64,000 nt of DNA from Burkholderiales bacterium (GTDB lineage Bacteria; Pseudomonadota; Gammaproteobacteria; Burkholderiales; WYBJ01), in the NCBI GenBank assembly GCA_022841915.1, contig JALHQN010000002.1, positions 402,724 through 466,723 on the forward strand, written 5' to 3'. A program made the translations under genes and the position numbers. This document shows, piece by piece, positions 55,049 through 63,378 of this stretch (position 1 is the stretch's first letter; every line of letters begins with the position of its first letter). The notes under the pieces were generated by a model that was given only the letters and a program-made list of their open reading frames with translations, searched no databases and was not told the DNA's origin.

Positions 55049-55303
55049 TTACTTCTTCGACTTCTCGGCCGACTTGTCCGCCTTGGCGTCCTTGCCCTTG
55101 CCGTTGGCGGCGGCGGGAGCGGCCGGGGTGGCGGGGGTGGCAGGCGTAGCCTTCGCTGCATCGGCCTTCGCGGGAGTCGCCGGCGTTGCCGGTGTTGCCG
55201 GCGTCGCTTTGCTCGGCTCGGTCTTCGGTGCGGTTTGCGCAGCGGCAATGCTAGCGGTGGCGGCGAAGATACCAGCGATCAGAACGGAGAGAATTTTCGA
55301 CAT
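55049..55303 (-). CDS. Small exported Ala/Thr/Pro/Lys-rich protein
   Basis: An 84-residue protein. Signal peptide SVLIAGIFAATASIAAAQ is followed by low-complexity KATPATPATPATPAKADAAK repeats and a Lys-rich end (KGKDAKADKSAEKSKK). It has no recognisable domain and is probably a short periplasmic, flexible basic protein. The start ATG 55303 has AGAGGAACC upstream. The repeats are short tandem codon triplets and could vary in number between strains. Confidence 0.7.
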   Translation of the reverse strand: MSKILSVLIAGIFAATASIAAAQTAPKTEPSKATPATPATPATPAKADAAKATPATPATPAAPAAANGKGKDAKADKSAEKSKK

Positions 55304-55881
55304 GATGAGGTTCCTCTGGTGAGTGGATCGGGTGCCTGTTGGCGAGGGATGTAACGCTGCGTTTGGAAGCAGGGTTGACGCGTTGACCACGCATGACGTG
55401 ATTATTTTTCATATGCCATAAACATGTCGGGCGAAGGCGACAGATGCGTCTGCGGGAGCGGTGTTGGTGTCGTGCGGCAGCGACACGATCTCTCGGTGCA
55501 TGGCGAGGAACGAGTCCGTGCGCTTTTCCGCCGCTGACGCTACTCGCAACCGCGAATGCTTGCGCAAGCAGTTCGGATACCTGCAAGGACGCCCGAGGCA
55601 AGTGCCGCCCTGCGCTCGCTAGCGTTGCTCGCCGAGAATGCGGCGCACAGCGCCGCAGTGCTATCATCGACCGCCCTGGCGAGACGCCGCGCGGCCGGGT
55701 CGACACAAGACGAATCCAAGGTCGACCTGGGAGGAGACGTATTTCCCTGTTCTCGATTGTTCGAGCGCATCGACACCCCGCAGGCATATGCATTGACAGT
55801 CGGCGCCGGGCACGGTTATACAGGCCGGCCAGGCATTGCAGAGCCCAGCCCACCTTCAACCTTTCACGCACGGAGCCAGCT
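55304..55881. other. Divergent intergenic region
   Basis: Lies between the small exported protein (minus) and the dienelactone-hydrolase-like gene (plus). An AT-richer spot near 55400-55425 is notable in this GC-rich DNA and could hold promoters, but no complete -10/-35 pair or RNA gene is evident. Confidence 0.4.
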
Positions 55882-56628
55882 ATGTCTTATCGAGGCATGA
55901 TCGCGGAAGTCATCACCATCAAGGGCAACAACGGGGAGCCTATTTCGGCCTATGCCGCGCGCCCCTCGGGAAACGGACCGTTCCCCGGTATCGTTCTCAT
56001 CCACCACGCGCCGGGTTGGGACGAGTGGTACATGGAGGCGACTCGCCGGTTCGCTCATCACGGCTATGCCGCCATCTGTCATAACCTCTATCACCGTGCC
56101 GGCGACGGCAAGCCGGACGACGTCGCCGCCAAGGTGCGCGCTTCGGGCGGAGTGCCGGACGCGCAGGTCCTGGGCGATACCGAGGGCGCCGTTCAGTGGA
56201 TGCGCGCCCAGCCTTACCACAACGGCAAGGTCGGAGTGATCGGCTCCTGTTCGGGCGGGCGTCAGGCATTCCTCTACGCCTGCCATACGAAGAGCATCGA
56301 TTGTCTGGTGGAGTTGTGGGGCGGCCGGGTGGTGATGAGCAAGGAAGAGCTGACAGCGAACCAGCCGACTGCGCCGATCGAATTCACGAAGAATCTGTCT
56401 TGCCCGATGCTCGGCCTGTTCGGGCGCGAAGATCGCGCACCGACTCCGGCGCAGGTCGATCAGCACGAGGCCGAACTGAAGGCACACGGCAAGGATTACG
56501 AATTCCACATGTACGACGGAGCGGGCCACGGCTTCTTCTACTACGACCGGCCGATGTACCGCATCGAACAGGCGCTCGACGGTTGGAAGAAGGTGTTCGG
56601 CTTCTTCGAGAAGCACCTGGCGAAATAG
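55882..56628 (+). CDS. Dienelactone hydrolase family protein
   Basis: A 248-residue alpha/beta hydrolase of the dienelactone hydrolase family. The nucleophile is Cys in GSCSGGRQ, the acid is in FGREDRAPTP and the His is in DGAGHGFF. The early IVLIHHAPGWDEWYMEATRR is the family oxyanion region. It may open lactones from aromatic or sugar-acid breakdown. ATG 55882 has GGAG 7 nt upstream. The next gene starts only 7 bp after the stop. Confidence 0.9.
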   Translation: MSYRGMIAEVITIKGNNGEPISAYAARPSGNGPFPGIVLIHHAPGWDEWYMEATRRFAHHGYAAICHNLYHRAGDGKPDDVAAKVRASGGVPDAQVLGDTEGAVQWMRAQPYHNGKVGVIGSCSGGRQAFLYACHTKSIDCLVELWGGRVVMSKEELTANQPTAPIEFTKNLSCPMLGLFGREDRAPTPAQVDQHEAELKAHGKDYEFHMYDGAGHGFFYYDRPMYRIEQALDGWKKVFGFFEKHLAK

Positions 56629-56635
56629 CTCGCTC

Positions 56636-56914
56636 GTGTGCACCTCGATCGTTGAAATCGTCGCGGCCGATGGTCAGGGCAAGGGTGAGGGCGGCTGGTT
56701 CGCCCTCACCGATGCCGTGGTGTCGTACGACCATCCGCACCATGCCTTGCTCGAAGAGGCCATCGTCATCGACTTCGTCAATTCCACCATGGGGCCGAGC
56801 GCACGGGTCGCCGTGGAGATTACGCTCGAGTCGGCCAAGGCGCTGTCGGGGGCCCTGATCCGCGCGATCGAGGCTGCCGAGGAGGTGGAGGGTATACGCC
56901 TGCGCGACACCTAG
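56636..56914 (+). CDS. Small conserved protein (DUF6295-like)
   Basis: A 92-residue acidic protein. The pattern MCTSIVEIVAADGQGKGEGG, WFALTDAVVSYDHPHHALLE, and IDFVNSTMGPSARVAVEITL fits a small family I recall as DUF6295; the number should be checked. It has no signal peptide. It starts at GTG 56636, 7 bp after the dienelactone hydrolase stop, so the two are co-transcribed; the role is unknown. Confidence 0.75.
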   Translation: MCTSIVEIVAADGQGKGEGGWFALTDAVVSYDHPHHALLEEAIVIDFVNSTMGPSARVAVEITLESAKALSGALIRAIEAAEEVEGIRLRDT

Positions 56915-57005
56915 TGCCCTGAGTCGCAGACTCGTGGGCGAGCAAGCCGTTCTCCTGGCAAAGGGTTCGAGCATTGCAGGCGCGCGCTGAGCGGGTCTCG
57001 GCCCG

Positions 57006-57428
57006 CTAGTGCCCGCCTTGGCGCGGATGCAGCCAGCGGTCGAGCACGGAGACGATCGTGCGCATGAACTCCGAGAACGAAATCGGCTTGACGTGAAACT
57101 CGGTGCATCCGTAGGCGATGGCGCGATCTCGTTCGTCCGGGGCTGGCGAGGTGGTCATGACGATGATGACGGGCGCGGGTTCGGTCGCGTGTTCGCGCAC
57201 CGCCCGCAGGACGTCGAGGCCGCTCACCAGCGGCAGATTGATGTCCAGAAAGGTGATGTCCGGCAGCGGTGAGGGCGGCAGCAGCAGAGCCAATGCATCG
57301 CGGCCGTTCCCCACGAACTCGAGGGAGACATTGCGTCCGCTGCGTGCGATCGCGGTCCGTGCGAGCAGCGCGTCATCGGGGTTGTCCTCGACGAACAGTA
57401 TGCGCGGAAGTTCGTTGGCGGCATTCAT
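57006..57428 (-). CDS. Single-domain response regulator
   Basis: A 140-residue CheY-like receiver of the Rcp1 type. Acidic pocket VEDNPDD near the N-terminus, phospho-acceptor Asp in FLDINLP, Thr in MTTSPAPDE, and Lys in HVKPISF are all present. No output domain. ATG 57428 overlaps the stop of the CheB-CheR kinase (ATGA), so it is surely its phosphorylation partner. Confidence 0.92.
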   Translation of the reverse strand: MNAANELPRILFVEDNPDDALLARTAIARSGRNVSLEFVGNGRDALALLLPPSPLPDITFLDINLPLVSGLDVLRAVREHATEPAPVIIVMTTSPAPDERDRAIAYGCTEFHVKPISFSEFMRTIVSVLDRWLHPRQGGH

Positions 57429-60400
57429 GGGAGCATGATGTAGAAGGTGGCGCCGAAGTCCGGCCGTCCCTCGGCCTCGATGCTGCCGCCGTGCTTGACC
57501 ACGATGCGGCGCGCGGCCGCAAGCCCGAGCCCGCTGCCTTCGTACTCTCCCTGGGGATGCAGGCGCTGGAAGGGCATGAAGAGCTTGTCGCGATATGACA
57601 TGTCGAAGCCGATCCCATTGTCGCGAACATAGAGCGCCTGCCGACCGCCCCGAACCGTGCAGCCGACTTCGATGCGTGCCGGATCGCGCAGACGCGTGTA
57701 TTTCCAAGCGTTGCTCAGCAGATTCTCGAACACGCCGCGCAGCAGGTTCGGGTCTCCCTCGACCTTCAGCCCGTCGGCCACCTGAAAATCCACGCGGCGC
57801 TGCGGCGCGCGCATGGCGAGATCGCCGCCGATCTCTCGCGCCATGCGGGAGACATCGACTTCCTTGACCAGAATGTCGCCCCGAGTCAGATGGGAGAGCT
57901 TGAGCAACTCGTCGAGATAGCCGTTCATGCGCGTTGCTGCGCGGGAGATTCGATCCAGATAATCCGCGGTCTGCGCGTCGACGCTCTCCCCGACGTTGGA
58001 TCTCACCAGCTCCGTGAAGCCGACCAGCGTGCGCAGCGGCGTGCGCAGATCGTGCGACACCGTGTGCATGAACATTTCGAGTTCGTCGACAGCCTGCCTG
58101 AGCTCGCGGGTGCGGGCTTCGACCGTCTCATCCAGATGCGCGTTGGCCAGTTCCAGGGCGCTGCGCGCCTTGCGTACGGCCGTGACATCGATATGCATCA
58201 CGACAGCCCCGCCCGAGGGCAGATCCAGCGGCACGACCAGCATCCGAAACCATCGCTCCTTCTCCGGCGAATGGCACGGATACTCAAGCTCGAGGCACGC
58301 CACCTTGCCCTGGAGCACCTCGAGCACGCCGTCGTGCGCTCGCCGGCCTTCGCCGGTAGGCTCCTCCGTGCTGCGGCAGAAGTCGAGATAGTTCTGGCCG
58401 ACCCACATCGTGTCGCTGCGTCCGCCGTTGGCGCGCGCGAACTGGTGCCACGCTTCGTTGACCGATACGATCCGTCCCGAGCCGTCGAGCACGGCGAGCA
58501 CTGCGGGCATGCCGGTGAGCACGGCGCGATTCAGGGCTTCGCTGCGCGCCAGCGCTTGCGTGGCGTCATGCTGATCGGTGATGTCGAGCGACATCCAGCA
58601 TACGCCGGTGGCGGTGCCGCGCTCGTCGCGCAGCGATATCCATACCGAATGCAGAAATCGCTGTTTCCCCAGACGGCTGACTGCGTCGTCGGCCTGGAAA
58701 GCGCTTTCCGTCGCCAACGCCGCGACATGACGCTGGCGCAGCATCTTGGCGTCGTCGGACGTGTAGAGATCCCAGAACGCATGCCGGGCCGCCTCGGGCG
58801 CGGAGATGCCGAGGTCCTGCAGGAAGCGTTGATTGGCGTGTTCGATCTTTCCCCGGACGTCCGCGATCATGACGCCCATCGACGAATTGTCGAGGACGGC
58901 TGCCAGGCGTGTCTGGCTGATGCGCAGATCCATTTGCGTGCGGACCAGCCCGCTGACGTCGACGAGCTGCAATACCGCGCCCGTCGCATTGCGCGATGGC
59001 AGTGCACAGGGGCTGATGACGAGCTTGTAATGGCGCCCGCCGACGCTGATCTGAGATTCGCGCGAAACATGCGACCGGATCACCTCGTGCAGATCGTCCC
59101 TGACCCCCGCAAGCTCGGGGGGAAACTCGATTTCGGCCAGGCTGATGCCTGCGGGGCGGGGCATGTTGAACATGCGCACGGCCGCCGCGTTGCTGCGAGA
59201 GACATGCAGTGCGTCGTCGAACACGGTGGCCGGGAAAGGCAGGCTTTCGAGCAGCGCCAGCAGGTCGGAGTTGGCCTCGGCGACTTCGCGCGATTTCTGC
59301 TCCAGCTCGTCGTTGACCGTGCTCAGCTCCTCGTTGGTGGATTGCAGCTCCTCGTTCGAGGTTTCGAGTTCCTCGTTGGTGGACTGCAGCTCCTCGTTGG
59401 CCGATTGCAGCTCTTCGTTGAGCGCCTGCATCTCCTCGTTCTGGGTTTCCAGCTCTTCGATGACCGTCTGGAGACTCTCGCGCAGTGCGCCCAACTCGTC
59501 CTGGAGCATGCGCTCGGCGCGACCGGGCGCGTCTGCGACCTGCTCGCCTGAGAGCCGAGCCAGCTCCGCCATGTCCTCGAACGCGATCAAGAAGCACTCG
59601 GTCTTGGCTGCCGTCACCGGCTCGACGGTCATGCGGAACGCACCGTCCTTGGCATCGGCGTAGGTTCGTCCGCTGACCGATTTGCGATCGCGCACTGCAC
59701 GATGGAGCAGCGCCTGGACTTCCGTGCGGGCATCCTCGCGCACCAGCCTGGCAATGTTGAGCACCGGTTTGCCGGTGGGGAACACGAGGTAGCGGCCGAT
59801 CTGCCCGAGCGTATGGATGATCATCCCTTCGCGGTTCACGAGCACTGAAGGCGGCGCGTAACGTTCGAGGGCAAGGCGCGTGTGGTCGGTGGAAATCTGC
59901 TCGGAGAGCGAGGGCGCTCGAACCACGCGGTCGGCCTGGGAGATCTCTTGCGTGGTCGGCGTAGGGACCAGGCGCGGGCCGCGGCTGCGGAACAAGCGGG
60001 CTGTTTTGTCGACGATCTCGAACAGGTCCTCGCAATGGCTCACGGATTCGGACTTGCCGACGAAGAACAGTCCGCCCTGGACCAGGGCGTAGTGCAGCAC
60101 CGGCAGCACCTTGGCCTGCAACTCCGGTTCGAAGTAGATCAGAAGGTTGCGGCAGCTCACGAGATCAGAGCGCAGGAAGGGCGGATGGGCCGTGATGTCG
60201 TGGCGGGCGAAGGTCACGCAATCGCGCACCGCGGCCTTGATCTCGTAGCTGCCTTCGATGCGGTCGAAGTAGCGCTCCACCCACTCGGGCTTCACCTTGC
60301 TGACCGCTCTTGCCGAATAGATGCCGCGCCGAGCGTGCTGCAAGGCGGGCATGTCGATGTCGGTGGCGAACAGTCGCGGCCGCAGCGCGCCGGGCTTCAG

Positions 60401-61474
60401 GCGCAGCGCTTCTAGCAGCAGTATCGCGATCGAGTAGGCTTCCTCGCCCGTCGCGCAGCCGGCGACCCAGACGCGGATCTGGTGGTCTTGCGGCGTGGCC
60501 TGAACCAGGGTCGTGATCGCCTGCGCGAGCGCGTCGAAGGCGTACTTGTCCCGAAAGAATCCCGTCACCGAGATCAGCAGTTCCTGCTGCAGTTTGTCCA
60601 GTTCTTCCGGGCTGTGTTCGACGGTGGCGAGGTAGTCCGCCAGGTTCGCCGCACCCGTCGCCGACAGCCTGCGCGCGAGGCGGCGCTTGAGCGTCGTCGA
60701 CTTGTAACCTGCCAGATCCACGCCGGTGCGTCGCTTGACCATCCGGAAGAGCTTGGCAAGCGGGGACAGCGCCTCGATTTCCTCGACAGGCGTTGCCATC
60801 GACGTTCCCGTGCGGATGAACGCGAGGATTTGCTCGCCGATGCGATCAGCCGCCAGCACGCCTTCGACGGTGCCGGTCTCGATCGCTGCGGACGGCATGC
60901 CGCTGTAGCGGGCCGACTCGGGATCTTGCGCGTAGGTATGACCCCCGCGAAAGCGGATGGCGCGCAGACCTGCTGCGCCATCGCTGCCTGTCCCGGAGAG
61001 CACGACACCGATGGCGCGCCCGCCGCGGCTTTCGGCGAGCGAGTGGAAGAAGTCGTCGACCGAGGGTGTCGGGACACGGCTGCGCTTGGGCTGCAGCAAG
61101 GCGAAGCCGTTTTTTCGCAGCGCGACATCGTGCTTGGGCGGCGCGATATAGACGACCCCGGCGCTCGGCTGCACACCGTCGGCCACCTCGATCACCGGCA
61201 GACAGGTCTCGCGAGCCAGCAGTTGCACCAGCAGGCTCGGGTGGGTGTGAGACATGTGCTGGGCGATGACGACCGCCGCAGGCAGATCGTGGGGCAGCGG
61301 GCGCAGGAACGCGGTCAAGGCTTCCAGGCCGCCGGCCGAGGCGCCCACGCCGATGACCCAATCGGCCGCGCCGTCTGCCCGAGCGAGCGCCGCAGATTGC
61401 GACTGCTTGATCGCCGCGCGCGACCGACGGGGTGGGGGTCGGACGCCGAGGCCAGTCTTGCGGGACGGGCTCAT
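57425..61474 (-). CDS. CheB-CheR-PAS hybrid histidine kinase
   Basis: A 1349-residue sensor. Order: CheB methylesterase (about 38-225, triad Ser46 in GASAGG, His73, Asp165); CheR methyltransferase (about 240-510, AGCATGEEAYSIAILL SAM motif); a PAS-like stretch; a long coiled coil (NEELQS/TNEELE heptads, coded 59299-59442); three PAS domains; HisKA with His1141 (SHDLRTPLR); and a HATPase (ENLLSNAWKY, DNGIGFD, GSGLGLA). This architecture is known in soil bacteria, but the role of the Che domains is unclear. Start ATG 61474 with GGAGGAAA. No other chemotaxis genes are nearby. Confidence 0.93.
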   Translation of the reverse strand: MSPSRKTGLGVRPPPRRSRAAIKQSQSAALARADGAADWVIGVGASAGGLEALTAFLRPLPHDLPAAVVIAQHMSHTHPSLLVQLLARETCLPVIEVADGVQPSAGVVYIAPPKHDVALRKNGFALLQPKRSRVPTPSVDDFFHSLAESRGGRAIGVVLSGTGSDGAAGLRAIRFRGGHTYAQDPESARYSGMPSAAIETGTVEGVLAADRIGEQILAFIRTGTSMATPVEEIEALSPLAKLFRMVKRRTGVDLAGYKSTTLKRRLARRLSATGAANLADYLATVEHSPEELDKLQQELLISVTGFFRDKYAFDALAQAITTLVQATPQDHQIRVWVAGCATGEEAYSIAILLLEALRLKPGALRPRLFATDIDMPALQHARRGIYSARAVSKVKPEWVERYFDRIEGSYEIKAAVRDCVTFARHDITAHPPFLRSDLVSCRNLLIYFEPELQAKVLPVLHYALVQGGLFFVGKSESVSHCEDLFEIVDKTARLFRSRGPRLVPTPTTQEISQADRVVRAPSLSEQISTDHTRLALERYAPPSVLVNREGMIIHTLGQIGRYLVFPTGKPVLNIARLVREDARTEVQALLHRAVRDRKSVSGRTYADAKDGAFRMTVEPVTAAKTECFLIAFEDMAELARLSGEQVADAPGRAERMLQDELGALRESLQTVIEELETQNEEMQALNEELQSANEELQSTNEELETSNEELQSTNEELSTVNDELEQKSREVAEANSDLLALLESLPFPATVFDDALHVSRSNAAAVRMFNMPRPAGISLAEIEFPPELAGVRDDLHEVIRSHVSRESQISVGGRHYKLVISPCALPSRNATGAVLQLVDVSGLVRTQMDLRISQTRLAAVLDNSSMGVMIADVRGKIEHANQRFLQDLGISAPEAARHAFWDLYTSDDAKMLRQRHVAALATESAFQADDAVSRLGKQRFLHSVWISLRDERGTATGVCWMSLDITDQHDATQALARSEALNRAVLTGMPAVLAVLDGSGRIVSVNEAWHQFARANGGRSDTMWVGQNYLDFCRSTEEPTGEGRRAHDGVLEVLQGKVACLELEYPCHSPEKERWFRMLVVPLDLPSGGAVVMHIDVTAVRKARSALELANAHLDETVEARTRELRQAVDELEMFMHTVSHDLRTPLRTLVGFTELVRSNVGESVDAQTADYLDRISRAATRMNGYLDELLKLSHLTRGDILVKEVDVSRMAREIGGDLAMRAPQRRVDFQVADGLKVEGDPNLLRGVFENLLSNAWKYTRLRDPARIEVGCTVRGGRQALYVRDNGIGFDMSYRDKLFMPFQRLHPQGEYEGSGLGLAAARRIVVKHGGSIEAEGRPDFGATFYIMLP
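59325..59440 (-). repeat. Tandem 21-bp units encoding coiled-coil heptads
   Basis: Five consecutive 21-bp units starting at 59325, 59346, 59367, 59388 and 59409, sharing CTCCTCGTT or a close variant, plus a partial sixth. They encode NEELQ-type heptads of the kinase linker. Each unit is one heptad, so copy number could change without frameshift. Confidence 0.8.
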
Positions 61475-61925
61475 CGACGCAATTTCCTCCGGAAAAGGCG
61501 CGTTGTTTGGGCGTGCAGAAGGAGAGGGACGCCCGGAATTCGCACTTTACCGTATGTCCTTGTTGTTCGCTTCGGAATGTAGCATCTTGAATCGATTATG
61601 CACACCGCAAGGACGCTTTGCGACGAGGTTGTTCCATCGATCTACCCATAAGAAGGCACGCAGGCGCTCGATCTGAACGACGCAATCAGAATCTGGGCGG
61701 CTGTCGGACTGGGCGGGTGTCACGTTAGGCGTGACAGTTGGTCACACCGGCGGTCGACTCTCGCAACAGTGCTGACCGGAGGCAGTCGCCGATGGATAAG
61801 CCGACAGCTCGGTGGGTCCATGGAAATGCCCGATGCATCTCGATGGATGCGGCCCACGGACGCTCAGGGCATGCACTTCCGGTCGAGCCGGCGGTGCATG
61901 CCTAAGGATTACCTGCTTCTCGGAT
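61475..61925. other. Intergenic region between the kinase and the PrpD-family gene
   Basis: No gene or RNA is supported. It contains a 7-bp palindrome TGTCACG-TTAGG-CGTGACA at 61718-61736, with a third GTCAC nearby at 61741, and no T-run; possibly a regulator site. The kinase ribosome site GGAGGAAA lies at the left end (minus strand). Confidence 0.45.
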
Positions 61926-63272
61926 TCAACCCTTGTCTTGCGTCACCATGCCGATGACCTTGGCGAGCGTGCCGGGCTGCTCGAAGCGGCGCAAAGTCTC
62001 GAACAGCCATTGGGCCTGCTTGCCGAGCACCGGCTCCACCAGACCGGCGAACTTGCGCTCCATGCCTGTCCAGCTCATCGGATTGCCCGGATTGCCTAGG
62101 GCGAGGGGGATGTCGGCGCGCAAGGTGCGACCGTCGGTCGTGTGCACCTGGACGAAGCCTTCGGTGAGTTCGGTGCCGGGCTGCTCGGCCACTTGGGATT
62201 TCGCGATCAGTGCGCGCAAGGCGGGGTCGCGCAGGCGCAGGTCGGAGAAGTCGCCCTCCACGGCGGGATACCCGGCGAGCCCGAGCGCGGCGCAATACGC
62301 CACGCTGAACTTGCCTTCGAGCGGCGTCTGCGGATCCGGTTTGGCGGCGACGGCGAGCGTCATCGGTGAGGCGCCCAGCACGACGCGCTCGATCTGCTCG
62401 GGTTTCACCTCGGCGCTGAGCTTGCGGGCAGCATCGACGCAAGCATGCGTGGCCTTGCAGCAGGCATAAGGCTTGTAGGCGTTTCTCAGCAGCGAGAGCC
62501 CGTCGCTGAACTCGGGCATCTGGATCTTCGCCGAGCCGTCCTGGATCAGGGTGCCCGACAGGCCGCCGGGCGCATCGAGAATGTGGGTGGATGCCACGAA
62601 GCCTTCGCCGGCGAGTTGCGCGGCGAGCAGGCCGTCGAGCGCCGCCTTGCCCAGATGAAAGGGCTTGCTCATGGTGCCGAACGACGCATTGAGCCCGCCT
62701 GCCGTCGTGCCGGCGACGCCGAGTGCATTGGCGATCTGAGCACGATCGAGGCCGAGCAGCACGCTCGCCGAGGTCGCCGCTGCGTATCGGCCGAAGATCG
62801 AACTCGGATGAAAGCCCTTGAACTGCAGCTTGCGCCCGAACCCGCCCGCACCGAGGCGCGCCGACATCTCGAAGCCGGCGATGAATGCCGCCAGGGCTTG
62901 TTCTTCATTCTTGCCCAGTTCCTCGGTCAATGCGAGCGTGACGGCCCAGGTGGGCGCGCTGATGTGGCCGCCGCCGTCCATGTGGGTGTCGTCGTAGTCC
63001 ATGCAGTGGGCCATGGTGCCGTTGGCCAACGCCGCAGCCGAGGGCGCGACCGCCGGGCCGCACAGGATGTGCGCCTTGCCCACGGGCCCCCAGCTTTGCG
63101 CCACGCGACGCACGGCCTGCGCTGCCGGCTCCTGATTGGCGCCAAGGGCGACGCCGAACCAGTCGACCAGGCACATCTTGGCCGCGTCGAGAACTTCGGG
63201 ACTGTGCTTGCGCGAGGGGGTGGCTGCGACGAAGCTGACGGCAGCATCGCTGATCGGTGTGGCTTGCTTCAT
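61926..63272 (-). CDS. MmgE/PrpD family protein
   Basis: A 448-residue member of the 2-methylcitrate dehydratase family (PrpD, MmgE, aconitate decarboxylase). Landmarks are MAHCMDYDDTHMDGGGHISA, LNASFGTMSKPFHLGKAALD and AYKPYACCKATHACVDAARK. The DDTH and HxG segments match PrpD-type active-site residues. No prpB/prpC are nearby, so the substrate may be another hydroxy- or unsaturated acid. Start ATG 63272 follows GGAGG. The SMP-30-like gene lies 106 bp upstream on the same strand. Confidence 0.9.
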   Translation of the reverse strand: MKQATPISDAAVSFVAATPSRKHSPEVLDAAKMCLVDWFGVALGANQEPAAQAVRRVAQSWGPVGKAHILCGPAVAPSAAALANGTMAHCMDYDDTHMDGGGHISAPTWAVTLALTEELGKNEEQALAAFIAGFEMSARLGAGGFGRKLQFKGFHPSSIFGRYAAATSASVLLGLDRAQIANALGVAGTTAGGLNASFGTMSKPFHLGKAALDGLLAAQLAGEGFVASTHILDAPGGLSGTLIQDGSAKIQMPEFSDGLSLLRNAYKPYACCKATHACVDAARKLSAEVKPEQIERVVLGASPMTLAVAAKPDPQTPLEGKFSVAYCAALGLAGYPAVEGDFSDLRLRDPALRALIAKSQVAEQPGTELTEGFVQVHTTDGRTLRADIPLALGNPGNPMSWTGMERKFAGLVEPVLGKQAQWLFETLRRFEQPGTLAKVIGMVTQDKG

Positions 63273-63378
63273 GAAATCCTCCGTGCCTGGGTGGTGATTC
63301 GAGGTTGTAGGCGTGACTCGTCGAGTCGCATGGGCCAGCGATGTTCGCGCAATGCAATCGGCGCGATCGTCTGGCAGA

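Noticed and set aside
55049-55303. ATP-rich repeat considered as CRISPR or intergenic tandem repeat
   Set aside because: It is in frame within a gene with signal peptide and ribosome site.
56940-56985. GGTTCGAGCATTGC looked like a tRNA T-arm
   Set aside because: No acceptor, D or anticodon stems can be drawn around it.
59325-59440. Regular 21-bp repeats considered as a CRISPR or phase-variable array
   Set aside because: Units are contiguous without spacers, and encode a coiled coil within a kinase.
57890-59551. 553-codon plus-strand frame opposite the kinase gene
   Set aside because: Its apparent repeats (LQLLVGG) are the complement of the kinase coiled-coil heptads.
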